Assembly: GCF_035083965.1 (NCBI RefSeq) | Contig: NC_089731.1 | Span: 8,778,501-8,842,500 of the forward strand | From: Branchiostoma lanceolatum | Taxonomy: Eukaryota; Chordata; Leptocardii; Amphioxiformes; Branchiostomatidae | DNA: 64,000 bases | Direction of reading: 5' to 3' | Shown: positions 35,092 to 47,262 of the stretch, one piece after another | Layout of the letters: every line of letters begins with the position of its first letter | Position numbering within the stretch: the first letter of the stretch is position 1 | Program-made: the position numbers and the translations under genes | Notes under the pieces: model-generated | The model's input: only the letters and a program-made list of their open reading frames with translations | Databases searched by the model: none | Told to the model about the DNA's origin: nothing

Positions 35092-35323
35092 AACTCTGGG
35101 CCATCCTCATTAGTTAATCGAGACTGCCATACTTCCCCGTTCCATCTCTATGTAAACCCTTCTACACAAGTGGGCCATATTCTTTCATTGTGGAAAAATA
35201 TATGAGAGCATATTTCTGTCAAGATTTTGCAAACAGAATTGACAGTCGTACAATATGTATGAACTTAGTGATCTTGAGAGTAACAACGAAACGTTAGGAG
35301 CTAAATCTTCCAAAAGGGAGCAC

Positions 35324-38300
35324 TTATTCTTTTGGGAAAAATTTGCCATGGAAGCCAAACGGAATGTATGTTGGCATGTAGGCACTGTTGATGGGTTTCA
35401 TGGTTTTGCCATCGAGAATGAGGAGATAGCTTTTGCCCTGATCGGCGTCGAAAACAGCCGACAGGACGACTACGTCATCTTCGTCTTTCCCGTCGGGATT
35501 GGCGACGACGCTCGGCTCACTGACGAAGTGAGTCGGTTTATACCAATAGAGATCTTTACCGGGGGTGCACAGGTTCTTTTTTACCAAAGCAAAGGAACCG
35601 TTTAAAGCGTTGGACGGAGAAAAGTCGAACACAACGCCATAAAGGTAACAGTAGTGGCGGCCTCGGTAGTTTTCGTTAATAATCGGAACGTCGACTTTGT
35701 GGAGATAGTCCTGCATGGGGTCGTCACTGCGGAAAGTTTTAGTTTGAACGGACTTGTTTGCTAAATCAATAGTGTAACGGTAAAGCCTAGATTTGGACGG
35801 CCTCTGGTGTAGAGTGGTTAGGTTTCGTAACATAGGGAGTTTATAGTCACCAAAAACAGCCACACCCTCCTCAAACGCGCAAACGTCGGCCACGATCTTA
35901 CCATCGGCAGTTTCGTAAGCGTTTGCGTGGTGCGTGTAAAAGATGGCGTCGGTTTCTACTGTTTCTATCTTTCCTGTTTTGAGGTTGGCCACTACGACTT
36001 GTGTCTTATCCTCGGGAAACCACCCCATAGAATCCCCCACCATTGCTGTGTTTACCATTTTGATAAAGTCAAAGACAGCTGGTTGAACAAAAAACACTGC
36101 GTAATTTTCAGTCAGGGCAAAACTATGCATGTATGATGACTTCTCTGACTGGAAGTTGGCCAAAACTTCGAAAGTGTTCAGGTCCTTAATTCTCACTACA
36201 TAGTACTGCTGTTTTTGACCGGGAATCAAACTAGGGAACATTAAGTAGTTAATGCTATTATTTGTACCGGGTTCGACAAGAGGGTGGGCACAGGATTGGA
36301 CAAGACGAGACCAATGTATGCCGTTAACTTGAGGAATATCAACTCCTTGGGAGGCAAGACTGTCCAGGTCAAACTTAGCGTAGACCCACGCGTCGGTGAG
36401 CGCGGCGTACACGCTGTTGTCCCCGTGCCCGTACTTCCACACGTTCACGTCGGTGTTGTCGTAAGGGAACTCGAAGGCTTCCAGCTTCTCAACAGCGTTA
36501 AACCCCGGGTCGACGCCGTAGAAGGTGATGGCAGGGGCGTAACGTTTGGCCGCCTTAGATCTGTTGAAGAATGTAAGAGATTAAGTTCTCCCAAGTCAGT
36601 TTTCTGGTCACTTTTTGCATTAGCAAATTGAGTAACCCCTATTCTACTTCAAATTGATATGCAGGTAGCAAATATGTGACATCATTGCGTTGTATGAGCA
36701 TGTAGAAAATAAACCTACTATCTTCGTTTGCATTACACCTTAGCATGTATTTGAAAATACCACTTATCTTAGAGTACCCGGCCTTGTATTCGTAATTATA
36801 TTCCCCTTCCAGTGGGAAGGGGGATATACTGTTTTTGCTTGCCTGTTCTTCTTCTTCTTCTTCTTTCTTCTTCTTCTTCTTCTTCTTCTTCTGCCAAAAA
36901 CCAAGTAGATGTGCGGTGGTACATGTAGCTCTACTAATGGTATTGCAAAACGTTATTTGTTCCTTATGTTACATGGTACGGATGTTATATTTGAGATGTA
37001 GGTACCTATAGGAAAGGTGAATACACCTGGACATAAATTATGTTAATGAGGACCTAATTTGCATAATCTATGCATAAACTTGTATTTCCCTTACCATAAA
37101 AGCTGCAGGTGTCATATTTGAGATGTAGGTACCTATAGGAAAGGTGAACACACCTGGCCATAAATTATGCTAATGAGGACCTCATTTCCATAATTTATGC
37201 ATACAATTGTATTTCCTTTACCGTAAAAGCTGCGGATGTCATCTTTTGAGATGTGGGTACCTTTAGGAAAGGTGAATGCACCTGGACATAAATTATGCTA
37301 ATGAGGACCTCATTTGCATAATTTATGCAGAAACGTGCATTTCCCTTACCGTAAAAGCTGCATATGTCATATTTGAGATGTAGGTACCTTAAGGAAAGGT
37401 GAACACACCTGGCCATAAATTATGCTAATGAGGACCTCATTTGCATAATTTATGCATAAAGTTGAATTTCCCTTACCGTCAAAGCTGCGGATGTCATCTT
37501 CAAGATGTGGGTACCTTTAGGAAAGTTGAAATCACCATGACATGAATTATGCTAATGAGGTCATCATTTGCATATATTATGCAGAAACTTGTATTTCCCT
37601 TACCATAAAAGCTGCAGATGTCATATTTGAGATGTAGGTACTTTAAGGAAAGATGAACACACCTGGCCATGAATTATGCTAATGAGGACATAATTTGCAT
37701 AATTTATGCATACACTTGTATTTTCCTTACCGTTAAAGCTATGGATGTCATATCTGAGGTGTAGGTACCATTAGGAAAGTTCAGAAAACCTGACCATGAA
37801 TTATGCTAATAAGGACCTTATTTGCATAATTTATGCAGTAACTTGAATTCTCCTTACCGTAAAAGCTACAGATGTCATATTTGAGTTGTAGGTACCTTTA
37901 GGAAAGGTGAATACACCTGGCCATAAATTATGCTAATCTGGACCTCATGTGCATAATCTAGGCATAAACTTGTATTTCCCTTACCGTGAAAGCTACGGAT
38001 GTTATATTTGAGATGTAGGTACCATTAGGAAAGGTCTGAAAACCTGGCCATAAATTATGCTAATGAGGGCCTCGTTTGTATAATTTATGCAGAAACTTTA
38101 TAATACCCCTACATTCAATGCTAAGGATGTCATATTTGAGGTGTAGGTAATGGGAGGGGAATATCCTGCATTTTCCCGAAAATGTTGCCATTCTAGTTGC
38201 TGACAATATTACCAATACTAGAATAGTTAAAAATTACTAACCAAGAGGTGCTAGAGCAAGCAGACATCCCATCTATGTACGAGATTTTACGGAAAAATAG

Positions 38301-40078
38301 ACTGCGCTGGCTAGGTCATGTCAGTCGGATGGACGACACAAGACTTCCAAAGAGAGTACTGTATGGTGAAATCTCTACTGGGAGCCGCCCCAGGGGAAGA
38401 CCTAAGCTGAGGTACAAGGATATCTGCAAATCTACGCTCCAAGATTTCTCTACTTGCAAGGACAACTGGGAATATATAGCAGCAGACAGATGTAGATGGA
38501 GAGCAGCAGTGCACAGCGGCATGGAGCTCTACAGGGCTGCCCGTGAGAAGAGAGAATCGGAAGCTAGACATAGAAGGAAAAACAGAACAGAGGGGATAAA
38601 CGTCAGTGAAGTCTTTCACTGCACTTTCTGCAACAGGATTTGCCGTGCCAGAATTGGTCTCCTAAGTCACGAGAGGCACTGCAAAGCTAGGACCCCCCCA
38701 GAGTGATCGTGACTGACTGCTAAGCTGAGAGATAGACCGAAAGCTGTCGACCGTCTTCAGAGACGACAAGAGCCAAAGTCCAAAGAATAGTTAAGAATAT
38801 CGAACTATTTCGGCCAGCGACAAAAGTAGGATATAGTGTAAATGCAGAAATGTTCACGGTGGTTTATGTTTTCGCGGCGACCGTTTCACCGCTCCCTTAA
38901 AACCACCGCGAAAATTTTTGTCCTATACTGTAGCAGTATGTGACTATAGCGCTGCCGCAAACTTAAAACCACCGCAAACACGCCATTTTCGTCTTAGTGC
39001 TAAATAAGAACCACGCGAACTTAAATGCATTTACAGTACTTGTTTTGGCTTCATAAAGAATAAAGCAGACCTTGTGTAGGCGCTTGTTTGCAGGAAGGCT
39101 GAAGAGAAGTTGATGGCCTGTTGTCCGATGGCTATGCTGTGGATCTTGGCAAAACCGTCAAACACGTGAATGGCTGAACGACCGCCAAGCTCGAACATCG
39201 CAGGAGCGTTCCGAACCTAAAGAACGGGGGTTTAAGGAAAACCATGTCGTTTATCAAGTTACAGTGGCCACAAACAAAAGCAAAGCGTCACAGAAAAGTG
39301 TGGACACCTTTGATGAGACGCCATGAGAATAAAAATTGCCGATCAAAACTAAATTTGTTTTACAAATCAGCGTTGCAAAAGACGACCAAAACGCTTCAGC
39401 TTCAAGCTCATCAAAAAGCAAATATCTGTGGGGGATTGTGAAATCAATTTGCCCTATGTACATACCTAATGATCTCTTCACCGCACCCCTACCCCCCTTC
39501 CTTCCCAGGAAAAGTGGTTTGACTTCAAACCTTCTCCTAATCGCATGTGGAATTTCTATCGGGCATTAACTTGATTTAGTTCATATCATTCGTATATTAG
39601 CCTGTGTTTACACCATCTCTCACTAGCGGAGGTTAACTAGTGACCCCCTCCCCGAGAGAGCGGTATCCGTCGGGCCGGCCGCTACGAGCGCGATTTAGTC
39701 AGGCAACTGCGTATCATCAACATCACTCTGACTCTAAAATACCTGACCGCTGACATGACCAGTACTTTTATAGGGGTAATCTTTCTCGGTGACAGTTCTA
39801 AATCTTAAGTATAAGTTTTGCTGATATGACGTTCTGAAACATTGCAAACGAATCCAACAAAAAAGTACTTTTCTGAAGATAAGCGGCATTTTCTCAGTAC
39901 TTACTAGAGTTCCTTCCAGCCATTTCGGGATGGTGTTGTTGGAGTCGTACTTCATGGGGACGTGTTGAAGTTCCTTCAAGTTTGTCGTGAAGAGGTCCAT
40001 AAGATGTTTGGGTGTCGCGGAGACCGCCGACACCGTCACGGCGAGAAGGAAGCACAGGTGGACCGTGGAGACCGCCAT
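35324..40078 (-). CDS. Carotenoid cleavage oxygenase 2 (BCO/RPE65 family) with signal peptide
   Basis: Three exons: 40078-39905, 39216-39071 and 36560-35324, giving about 518 residues. The start chosen (MAVSTVHLCFLLAVTVSAVSA) aligns with paralogue 3 and begins a signal peptide; the upstream ATG at 40120 has no counterpart there. Exon 2 begins VRNAPAMFELGGRS. Iron ligands lie in AHPLVEP, YMHSFALT, THHANAYE and FHGKFF. The acidic late motif PDGKDEDDVVVLS is present. The exon 2 donor is GTCTGC, weaker than the GTAAGT of paralogue 3. Intron 36561-39070 is swollen by a 128-bp tandem repeat and a LINE tail. The gene lies head to head with paralogue 3, 2.4 kb between starts, and their 5' UTRs are alignable. 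Substrate not readable. Confidence 0.93.
36843..36893. repeat. (CTT)n microsatellite
   Basis: An almost pure CTT tract in oxygenase 2 intron 2, next to the 128-bp tandem repeat. Confidence 0.9.
36970..38150. repeat. 128-bp tandem repeat, about nine copies
   Basis: Each unit carries GATGTCATATTTGAGATGTA, GGTACC, AGGAAAGGTGAA, CACCTGG, TTATGCTAATGAGGACCTC, ATTTGCATAATTTATGCA and TTTCCCTTACCGTAAAAGCT. Starts recur at about 36978, 37106, 37234, 37361, 37489, 37615, 37742, 37870 and 37997. Copies differ by 5-15 percent. It lies in oxygenase 2 intron 2. Every unit has a POU-octamer word (ATTTGCAT) and its near mirror ATGCTAAT. Confidence 0.9.
38230..38706 (+). mobile_element. LINE ORF2 C-terminal fragment
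   Basis: An open frame of about 150 codons shows the tail of a non-LTR retrotransposon ORF2: RLRWLGHVSRMDDTRLPKRV, GSRPRGRPKLRYKD, then a C2H2-like CTFCNRICRARIGLLSHERHC. It ends TGA at 38704-38706. The endonuclease and reverse transcriptase are missing, so it is a 5'-truncated copy, but the remaining frame is intact, hence fairly young. Its orientation is opposite to the host oxygenase gene. Confidence 0.88.
39599..39707. mobile_element. TAGCCTG MITE, second copy
   Basis: AGCCTGTGTTTACACCATCT to GAGCGCGATTTAGTCAGGC, with the GCGGAGGTTAACTAGTGACC core, in oxygenase 2 intron 1. Same family as 22065-22195. Confidence 0.65.
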
Positions 40079-40159
40079 GTCTGAAACCTTCTGAGCTCCG
40101 GGGGAAAGTGATGATCTCATCAGAGGTCTAGTGAACTTTGGTCATGTACACCTTTGACT

Positions 40160-40800
40160 GACCTACAAAAAGTCACAATGTCCACAGTCCAATCATTTAC
40201 CACTCAGAAGAAATATGCCATTTTTGCATTAATTATGCAAGTAAAGAATTTATTTCCATAATGGCATCTGTGAATGTTCCATCTACCAGAAAATACGTAT
40301 GTTCCATGGATTTGAGTCCTATAATGAAAAACACTGCAAATATAGCTTTTCCTCATTAATTATGCAAATTAAGTTTCGATTAGCATACGTACATCTCTGT
40401 CTAAGCTATCCGCATACTGAATTATCATGGAAATCCGTCGTTTCTTTGTTCAGTTATCATACTTCGAAGATTTTAACAAAAACGCCCCTGCAGACCTACA
40501 CCACTTCTTCCTTACATCACAAACTCTCTACCACCAAATTAAAATCAAAACGATAGCATGTGTAGGTCAAAAGATACAAAAAGGAAGTTTTGCTGCAGTA
40601 CCAAGGTCACATACCAGGGGACACACATTGACCTTGACCTTCGTCTTCCCAACATGTGAAGACCCTCATACCGCCTACCCACATACCAAAGACGCCTACT
40701 CACATACCAAATATCATCATAATCCATCCAGAGGTTCTTGACAAAATCTGGAAACACAAACCGACACACAGACAGACACACACACAAATAATATCTCCAT
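40160..40800. repeat. Family R interspersed repeat, best copy
   Basis: AT-rich start with ATTAATTATGCAA words, a middle block with GCAGACCTACACCACTTCTT and GGTCAAAAGATACAAAAAGG, and an end with (ACACA) runs. Copies or fragments recur at 7640-8290, 22390-22640, 23630-24520 and 34310-34560. Non-coding; class unknown. Confidence 0.7.
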
Positions 40801-42431
40801 TTTTCATTGAGACGATAATTTCACTTAGTTGAATTCGTACTAATATTAAGAGCCTTCCTCTGCTTCATTATACAAAGGCTGCACATTTTGTTGTACAGGC
40901 AACTCTTGGCTTATCACAATCAATTCGTGTATCTAGATCGACAAAGCGCGTGGGATCCAGTCCTCAGAACGATCCCAATCACCAAGAAAAGCAGTCCATG
41001 ATAATTCCAGTCAAGGCTTTCATTTCCACGTTGTGGTAAATGGGTTTGTGCTTGTATGTTTGGTTCCCGACCTATTGAAGGCCTGAACTATGGGTGACCC
41101 CTAGCTCCGGCCTTGTAACATTTAAAGTACATGTATTACATAACATGACCAAATGACGTACTATGACTAAAGGTCGCCATTCACCACAAAATCTATGGCG
41201 CAAAAGTAGTGCAGAGGCATGTAAACAGTTACGAATTAGGGATGTTTTGCGTATGCAGATGTAATCCAAAGATTGAAATGATCATTCAAATATCAAGAAA
41301 GAAAATGTCCACTTTGACCGTTTCCTGAGTCCGACTACATGCTATTGGTCCAATGCGATTACTTAGATCTTATCCAAGTTGGTGATCCTTTAATGTATGT
41401 AGCCTACAAGTAGGTCGTAGCTATCGCTGCCATTTCAATTCAGTAGAGAAATGGAATATCTACTATACAAATATATCAACATTGGGATCTTTGATGACAC
41501 ATTCAGGGGTAATCGATAGCCAGTCTATCAAAGTACTACGGCCCATAGACTTTGACGGTGTCGGACTACATGTCTACGAAATCGTGCAAAAACTCCAAGC
41601 CGAGAGCTTAAAGGAACCAAAACCTTGCCCTGGGGAAGTTGTAAAGGGAGTGCTCCTACTGTGAGCTGCCTAGCAGGTTGAGGGCTGGATTAATCCCCCA
41701 TAACCACATAAATTCATAAAAGGATTAGATGTCTGCCAGCCTGGGACAATAGCAGGGAAAGATTACCATAATAACTGTCAGAGAATTCAAACTTATTTTC
41801 TGTACTGGTTTTTCTATGAACAGTATCAAACAATGCAGAATAGCCCAGATATCTATCAAAAAGTCACATAATCCAAGGAAGTTTCAATCAGATAAGATCC
41901 CTTGGATAATGAAGACAATGCTATCTACAACTTTCAGTTTGGAGGAAGTCAACCTTCTTCAAATCTTCAAACTCTCAACGTTGTGTTAGAGTGTCTAAAT
42001 GGATATAAATTTCCAATGTCTTCCCAACATTAGCCTAGGTAGTTGTGTCTCTAGAATTATGACTTGGGATTTTTTGCGTCTTCTTGTTGTTGTAACCAGC
42101 ATAGAATAGGGCTCTGTAGAACAGTACATATAACTGCTAGCCAATGTCTCAAAGCTAAATTGCAAGCCAGTGTTGTCATTACTTTATTTCTTGGCTAACT
42201 GTCCTTCAAGCTAACTTCTTTATGTGTAGCCATACTTCAAATTCTTATATGTTATCTATAGATTTCAAACATGACTTGAAGAGTAACTTGTACATGGTAC
42301 AATTTCTTAGGCAGGCCTCCACTGATGTGCACTGTACGGCTGCCAGGCGCATACTGAAGCCTATAGTTTACATTATCCCGTATTTATATAGTTTTACTGG
42401 GGTCTTTAAGTAGTGGTGCCGTGAAACACAA

Positions 42432-42452
42432 AGTTCTGAGTTCGAAAGTTCA
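42432..42452 (+). promoter_or_regulatory. Three tandem AGTTC-type nuclear receptor half-sites
   Basis: AGTTCT, AGTTCG and AGTTCA follow each other with spacers of 1 and 2 bases (DR1 and DR2 layouts), about 70-90 bp before the start of oxygenase 3. AGTTCA is a known retinoic-acid-receptor half-site variant. Functional status is inference. Confidence 0.3.
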
Positions 42453-42519
42453 TTAGACATTGATTAAACTTAAACCACTCACGAGGTCACTGTCTCCTAG
42501 CGTTCAGAAGACTTCAGCA

Positions 42520-44846
42520 ATGGCGTTTCACGCGGTCCGCGTGTGCTTCCTTCTCGTCCTGACGTTGTCGGTCGTCGCCTCGGCTCCCGACGGCGTGTTA
42601 AACCTCTTCCGGACGAATGTCGAAGAATTACAACACATCCCGATGAAGTACGATTCTAACGGCACCGTTCCGAAATGGTTGGAGGGAACGCTGGCAAGTA
42701 CAAAATGCTACCGCTTATCTTCACCTTCAATAAGCATTACTATATGGCATCACGGTATGCCTCTCGGTTTCAGAAAGGCAATTTTGATAACGTTTTCATT
42801 TCTTTGCAATTCTACTTCGTATAATCACCCCTGTATACTAGTGCAGCTCCTGACCGCACAGTCTCAGCTCCTGGCAGCACGGTCTAGCTCCTGACCTTCA
42901 GTTATCATACACGATTTTGCTGTATTGCGGCCAGGAGCTGGACGTGCGGTCTGGAGCTGCATGGACCGTGCGGCCAGGAGCTGCACGTATACGGGGGTGA
43001 TTATGTAGAATGTGGCTGAAGTTTGAATGTCTTTGAAACTACCGCGAAATTTTCATAGATCTAGTTAACTTATATGGCGTACGTGCTTATCTGCAATGTC
43101 ATATTCTGCATGGTGTCTTTATGAAGGTTGATGCACAATTATGTACTAAGTGTTGTTACTGCGTAGATATCACTATTTCTATCGTCGTCGTCCTTGTGAC
43201 GTAAAAAGCAGCTAGATTCTCATTGATTTTCCCATCTTTTAGGTTCGTAACGCTCCTGCGATGTTCGAGCTTGGCGGCCGTTCGGTCATCCATGTTTTCG
43301 ACGGTTTTGCCAAGATGCACAGCGTAGCCATCGGGCAACACGGCTTAAACTTCTCCTCAGCTTTCCTCAAATCCAGCTCCTACACGAGGTAAGTTGTCAT
43401 TGGATCGGAGAAAAAATGTAATCTTGGAATTGAAATACTATGTCCCGGTGACAAGTGCTGATATCAAAGTTGTAATAACAAATATCAGAATGACATTACT
43501 GTTGTGTAACGATAGATATTTTTGACAATATTCTTTGATTTTCTTGAAAAAAAAGGAGCCCGTGTACGATATTTTTGACCAACATTGTGACCTCTATATT
43601 TTTTCCTGACAGATCTAAGAAGGCCAATCGTTACGCCCCTTCGCTCACTTTCCTTGGCGTTGATCCTGAGTTCAGCGAGCTTGAAAAGGTGGAAGCGCTC
43701 CTCTACCCCTTCGACAACACCGATGTCAACGTGTGGAAGTACGGACACGGGAAAAACAGCGAGTACGCCGCGCTGACAGACGAATGGGTCTACGCTAAGT
43801 TTGACCTGGAAACTCTTGTCACTACAGGAGTTTCCATCCCTCCAATCGATGGGGTACATTTTCTGTCACATTTTGTTCAATCCTGTGCCCACCCTCTTAT
43901 AGAACCTGGTACCAATAACAGCATTAACTATGTATTGGCACCGGGCTTGATACCGGGCCAGAAACAACAGTACTATGTAGTGAGAATGATGAATCTTACT
44001 TCTTTTGAAATCATAGCCAACTTTCAGACAGATAAATCAACTTACATGCATAGCTTCGGTCTAACTAAGAATTATGTTATATTCTTTGCCCATCCCGCAA
44101 TTGTCAGCGTGGAGAAAATGGTAACCACAGTCGAGGTGGCCGAGGCAATGCAGTGGTTCCCTGACGAGAAAACAACTATAGTAGTGGCGAACATCAAAAC
44201 TGGGAAGGTAGAATATCTTCAACATGACGCCATTTTTGTTACCCATCATGCAAACGCTTACGAAACAGACGACGGGAAGATTATTGTGGACATCTGTGCT
44301 TCAGATGATGGCATTTCTATCTTAACACAATACAAAATCCCCTTGCTACGAAATCAATCCGATCTTTACCAAAGTGTTGCCCAAACTAGGTTTCATCGGT
44401 ACACCATCGATCTAGCAAATAAATCGGTAGAGACTAAAACATTTCGCAGCAAAGACCCCATGCAGGACTTCCTTCACCAAATCGAAGTCCCGATTATCAA
44501 CGAAAATTACCGAGCCCGACACTATTGTTACGTGTATGGCGTCGTCCTCGACTTTTCTCCGTCTAACCCTGTCAATGGTTCGCTGTCTATAGTAAAAAAG
44601 AACTTGTGCGCCCCTGGGAAAGACCAAGTCTGGTTCCACCCGAATCACCACGCTAGTGAACCGAGTTTTGTTCCCAATCCGGACGGTAAGGACGAAGATG
44701 ATGGTGTTATTCTGTCGTCTGTTTTTGACGCAATCCTTGAGAAAAACTATCTTCTCATCCTCGATGGTAAAACTATGAAGAAAATCAACACCGCTTACAT
44801 GCCAACTTACATTCCGTTTGGCTTCCATGGCAGATTCTTCTCCTAA
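42520..44846 (+). CDS. Carotenoid cleavage oxygenase 3 (BCO/RPE65 family) with signal peptide; GC-AG first intron
   Basis: Exons 42520-42693, 43243-43388 and 43613-44846 (TAA) encode about 517 residues. The leader (VCFLLVLTLSVVASA) matches paralogue 2 in position. Exon 2 begins VRNAPAMFELGGRS. Iron ligands sit in AHPLIEP, YMHSFGLT, THHANAYE and FHGRFF. PNPDGKDEDDGVILS is the family's acidic motif. The exon 1 donor is GCAAGT instead of GT; the exon end and phase match paralogue 2 exactly, so this is a genuine GC-AG intron. It is the closest relative of oxygenase 2. The leader predicts entry into the secretory pathway, unusual for this family. Substrate unknown. Confidence 0.93.
42821..43005. 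mobile_element. Foldback MITE in oxygenase 3 intron 1
   Basis: ATAATCACCCCTGTATAC and its inverted copy GTATACGGGGGTGATTAT form the ends. The interior repeats GCAGCTCCTG and its complement several times. Confidence 0.7.
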
Positions 44847-47155
44847 CAGTAGGGTATATGAAGTATAGAATTTACTCAGTAAAATCCCTGTAAATAGACA
44901 AAGGGACCACAATACTGGAAATATGCAGCGCAACTCATTGTGCATTGAAAATATCAATGACAACTTTAACGTCACACGCGTACGAATGGAAGTTTTAATC
45001 ATTCCCCATTTTCATCGCCTAATATAGTGTCAAAAATTCCAGCTATCGCTACGGGAATGAAAATTATTCAAACTATTCATCTCCATTGGTAACATAGATT
45101 GTGAATGGAAATTATCGCAAGTAATACCATCATTTGCAAAATTACTCTACGTGAACCGGTTAAGCATTGTTTGTGCCGAAATGTGTGCGTGTGTGCGTGC
45201 GGTCAAGGTACAAATGTACATGTATTTTTAGCATACAATGGCTATCACGTGGATTGTTCAAATAAGACTATGGATGGAGTTCAAAACCTCTGTAACCATA
45301 ATATAGCAAATCGTATGTTGAAGTTAGAATTGGTGTGGGAAATAAGACTTTATGATGATATGATGTGATCCACAACCTATGTAACAGTATAAGGGAGTAT
45401 TTACAATAGCCAAAGATCATTACTAGGCTTCATCAAATCATGTTACAATGTATATCGACCATGCTGAAAACATTCTTAAAATGCTTTAATAGTGTGGGAA
45501 GCACATGAAATTTGACTTATAGAAAGCCTACAAATATGAGTAAGGTTGAAGTTAAAGCTGTCAGTAAAGTAAGGAAACATTAGCCTTAAGATTATGTGAG
45601 GACTGGGAACTTTTCTGCGATGTCTTACACGTCAATATTAATGTGGTTTGGGTTTGAGTGCATATACGTAAAAACTATCATTTGGATGTGTATACCGTTG
45701 TTAAAGGTTTTGAAAACTATGCTACATTTGCAACAGTCAGTGGCTAGCTAGTTGAGCTATCTTGGTTGGATATGTATCACAGCCGAACCAATAGATGGAA
45801 TAGATAAATCTATATAATGCTGTGTAAACAAAATTCCTATCTTAACTTACAGAGAATCAGACTGACATTTGTGTCTGTATAACTGGTATAACTGCCCTTC
45901 GGTGTAACACACCAGCTCCAAAACTCTCTGACAGCCCTGCCATTTGGCAACATCCTGCAGGGTGGCGCTCTCTTACAGCTGTGGTACGAATTGGCCATGT
46001 CTGCATGGGCACTAGACAGATCAGACTTTCTTTAGCATCAATAATAAACACACTACAAATAGACGCGGTAAAACAATGCAGAGTCGTGGAATTATTCTTA
46101 ACGTTATAGATCTTTCAATTGCTACGTATAAACTCTCTTTCCAGCCATATTCATCTCATCCTTTATGCGTACAATAATGCCATATATTTATAGGGATTTA
46201 TGATACCTCTCGCTTCATACAGTATAACTATACAAAAGCAAGTAGATATAAACAGAAGTTAGCTGCTAACACAAGATCGTAAATGTCTTGCAAGATTTTG
46301 CGAGAGCAAATTTACTGAGGAAACGTACATACCCATCAATAGTCGCAAAATCCATAACAATCCCTACAAAGCCGAAACAAAAACAAAATAGTAAAACTGT
46401 CTATATTTTGCAATACATGTAATTCTTTTGCCACCAACACCAACCCCACACCCTCCTACTAGCCAGACCAATGCATCTCTTAATGTAATCAGTAATGTTA
46501 CATATGGAAAACATAGGCTGGGTGCTATCCTCCGTAGATACCCCTGGCTCTCCATGTTCGCTTGATTACCGGTGCATTAACTAGAAGGATGGTACCCAGG
46601 CTATGAAAAACATGAGGTAACTGTGTGTAAACAATTCACTCGGCTGTCACACTGTCTGCAAGGATCAGCTGCCGGTTGCTGCAACTACAACAGATAAACA
46701 CGTTTCTGCGTATCCTGAATTTCGGTGAGTTCTAACGCTTATTCACTGAGTTAACCGCTACTGATCTTGCCCCACTGAACGCTACCCTCTCTCTATAGTT
46801 TAACGTCCGACTCTTTGATGAATGAATAATGAATGAAAGACCTTTATTGCACGTTTATGCTCTGATGAGCGAAGTTCAGGTCATGGTAATAAGCAGAAGT
46901 ACAGTTACAGTGATAACAAAAGGTGGTATCTAACTAGTGTGTACATCTTATTCTAAATACTAATTGATACCGCTATGTACAGGTTCAATTTCTTCTCGCT
47001 TCTTAAGAGTGTAGATATTGTTACTTTCCTCGTGGCCACTGCGCCAGTATAGGACGCAAAAAAGTAATATTCAGGCTGATGCATAGATGAAGGAGAACTA
47101 GAATCATTCCTGACTCAAATGAAGAGCTAACTATACGGCTGTCTTTCTCTTACAG
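44847..47155. other. Intergenic; mostly unannotated
   Basis: No gene is recognised. A block at about 45885-46030 shares GGTATAACTGCCCTTC and ACACACCAGCT with 55560-55615, so both are relics of one repeat. AATGAATGAAAGACCTTTATT at about 46829-46850 is the inverted form of a tail at 50040-50066, typical of LINE 3' ends. Confidence 0.45.
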
Positions 47156-47262
47156 AGTTGTCCCTAGCCGTGGCGACTGTTACACGGCTTACTTTTACTT
47201 GTTGTCTTGTATATACCGGCTATAATACAACAGTGCAACAGTCGCCACGGCTAAGTTGTCCC
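47156..47262. mobile_element. 89-bp Mutator-like MITE with 9-bp target duplication
   Basis: AGTTGTCCC at 47156-47164 and 47254-47262 flank an element that starts TAGCCGTGGCGACTGTT and ends in its inverted copy. The same terminus bounds the 665-bp foldback at 48587-49251. A 9-bp duplication is the hallmark of the Mutator superfamily. Confidence 0.85.

Larger units (their letters stand above)
30301..35323. other. Intergenic between oxygenases 1 and 2
   Basis: No protein-coding exon was recognised. It holds a nested palindrome (31938-32013), a MITE (33980-34190), a family R fragment (34310-34560) and a large foldback (34651-35091). The words GGCGGTGCCCAT at 32190 and 32361 bound a segment with a weak tRNA-like look that I do not call. 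Confidence 0.55.
40079..42519. promoter_or_regulatory. Shared upstream region of head-to-head oxygenases 2 and 3
   Basis: The two start codons face away from each other across 2.4 kb. A family R copy fills 40160-40800. A TATA-like TATTTATATAG at about 42380 precedes paralogue 3 by about 135 bp. Both proximal flanks contain AAAGTTCA(T/C)TAGAC and a similar stretch ending in TTCAG near the ATG, so they derive from one ancestral promoter. No other gene is seen here. Confidence 0.5.

Noticed and set aside
40079-40120. Upstream ATG of oxygenase 2 at 40120
   Set aside because: Paralogue 3 has no ATG at this point though the UTRs align; the inner ATG starts a clean signal peptide in both.
41482-41664. 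Short ORF between oxygenases 2 and 3
   Set aside because: No family resemblance, no splice context, length expected by chance.
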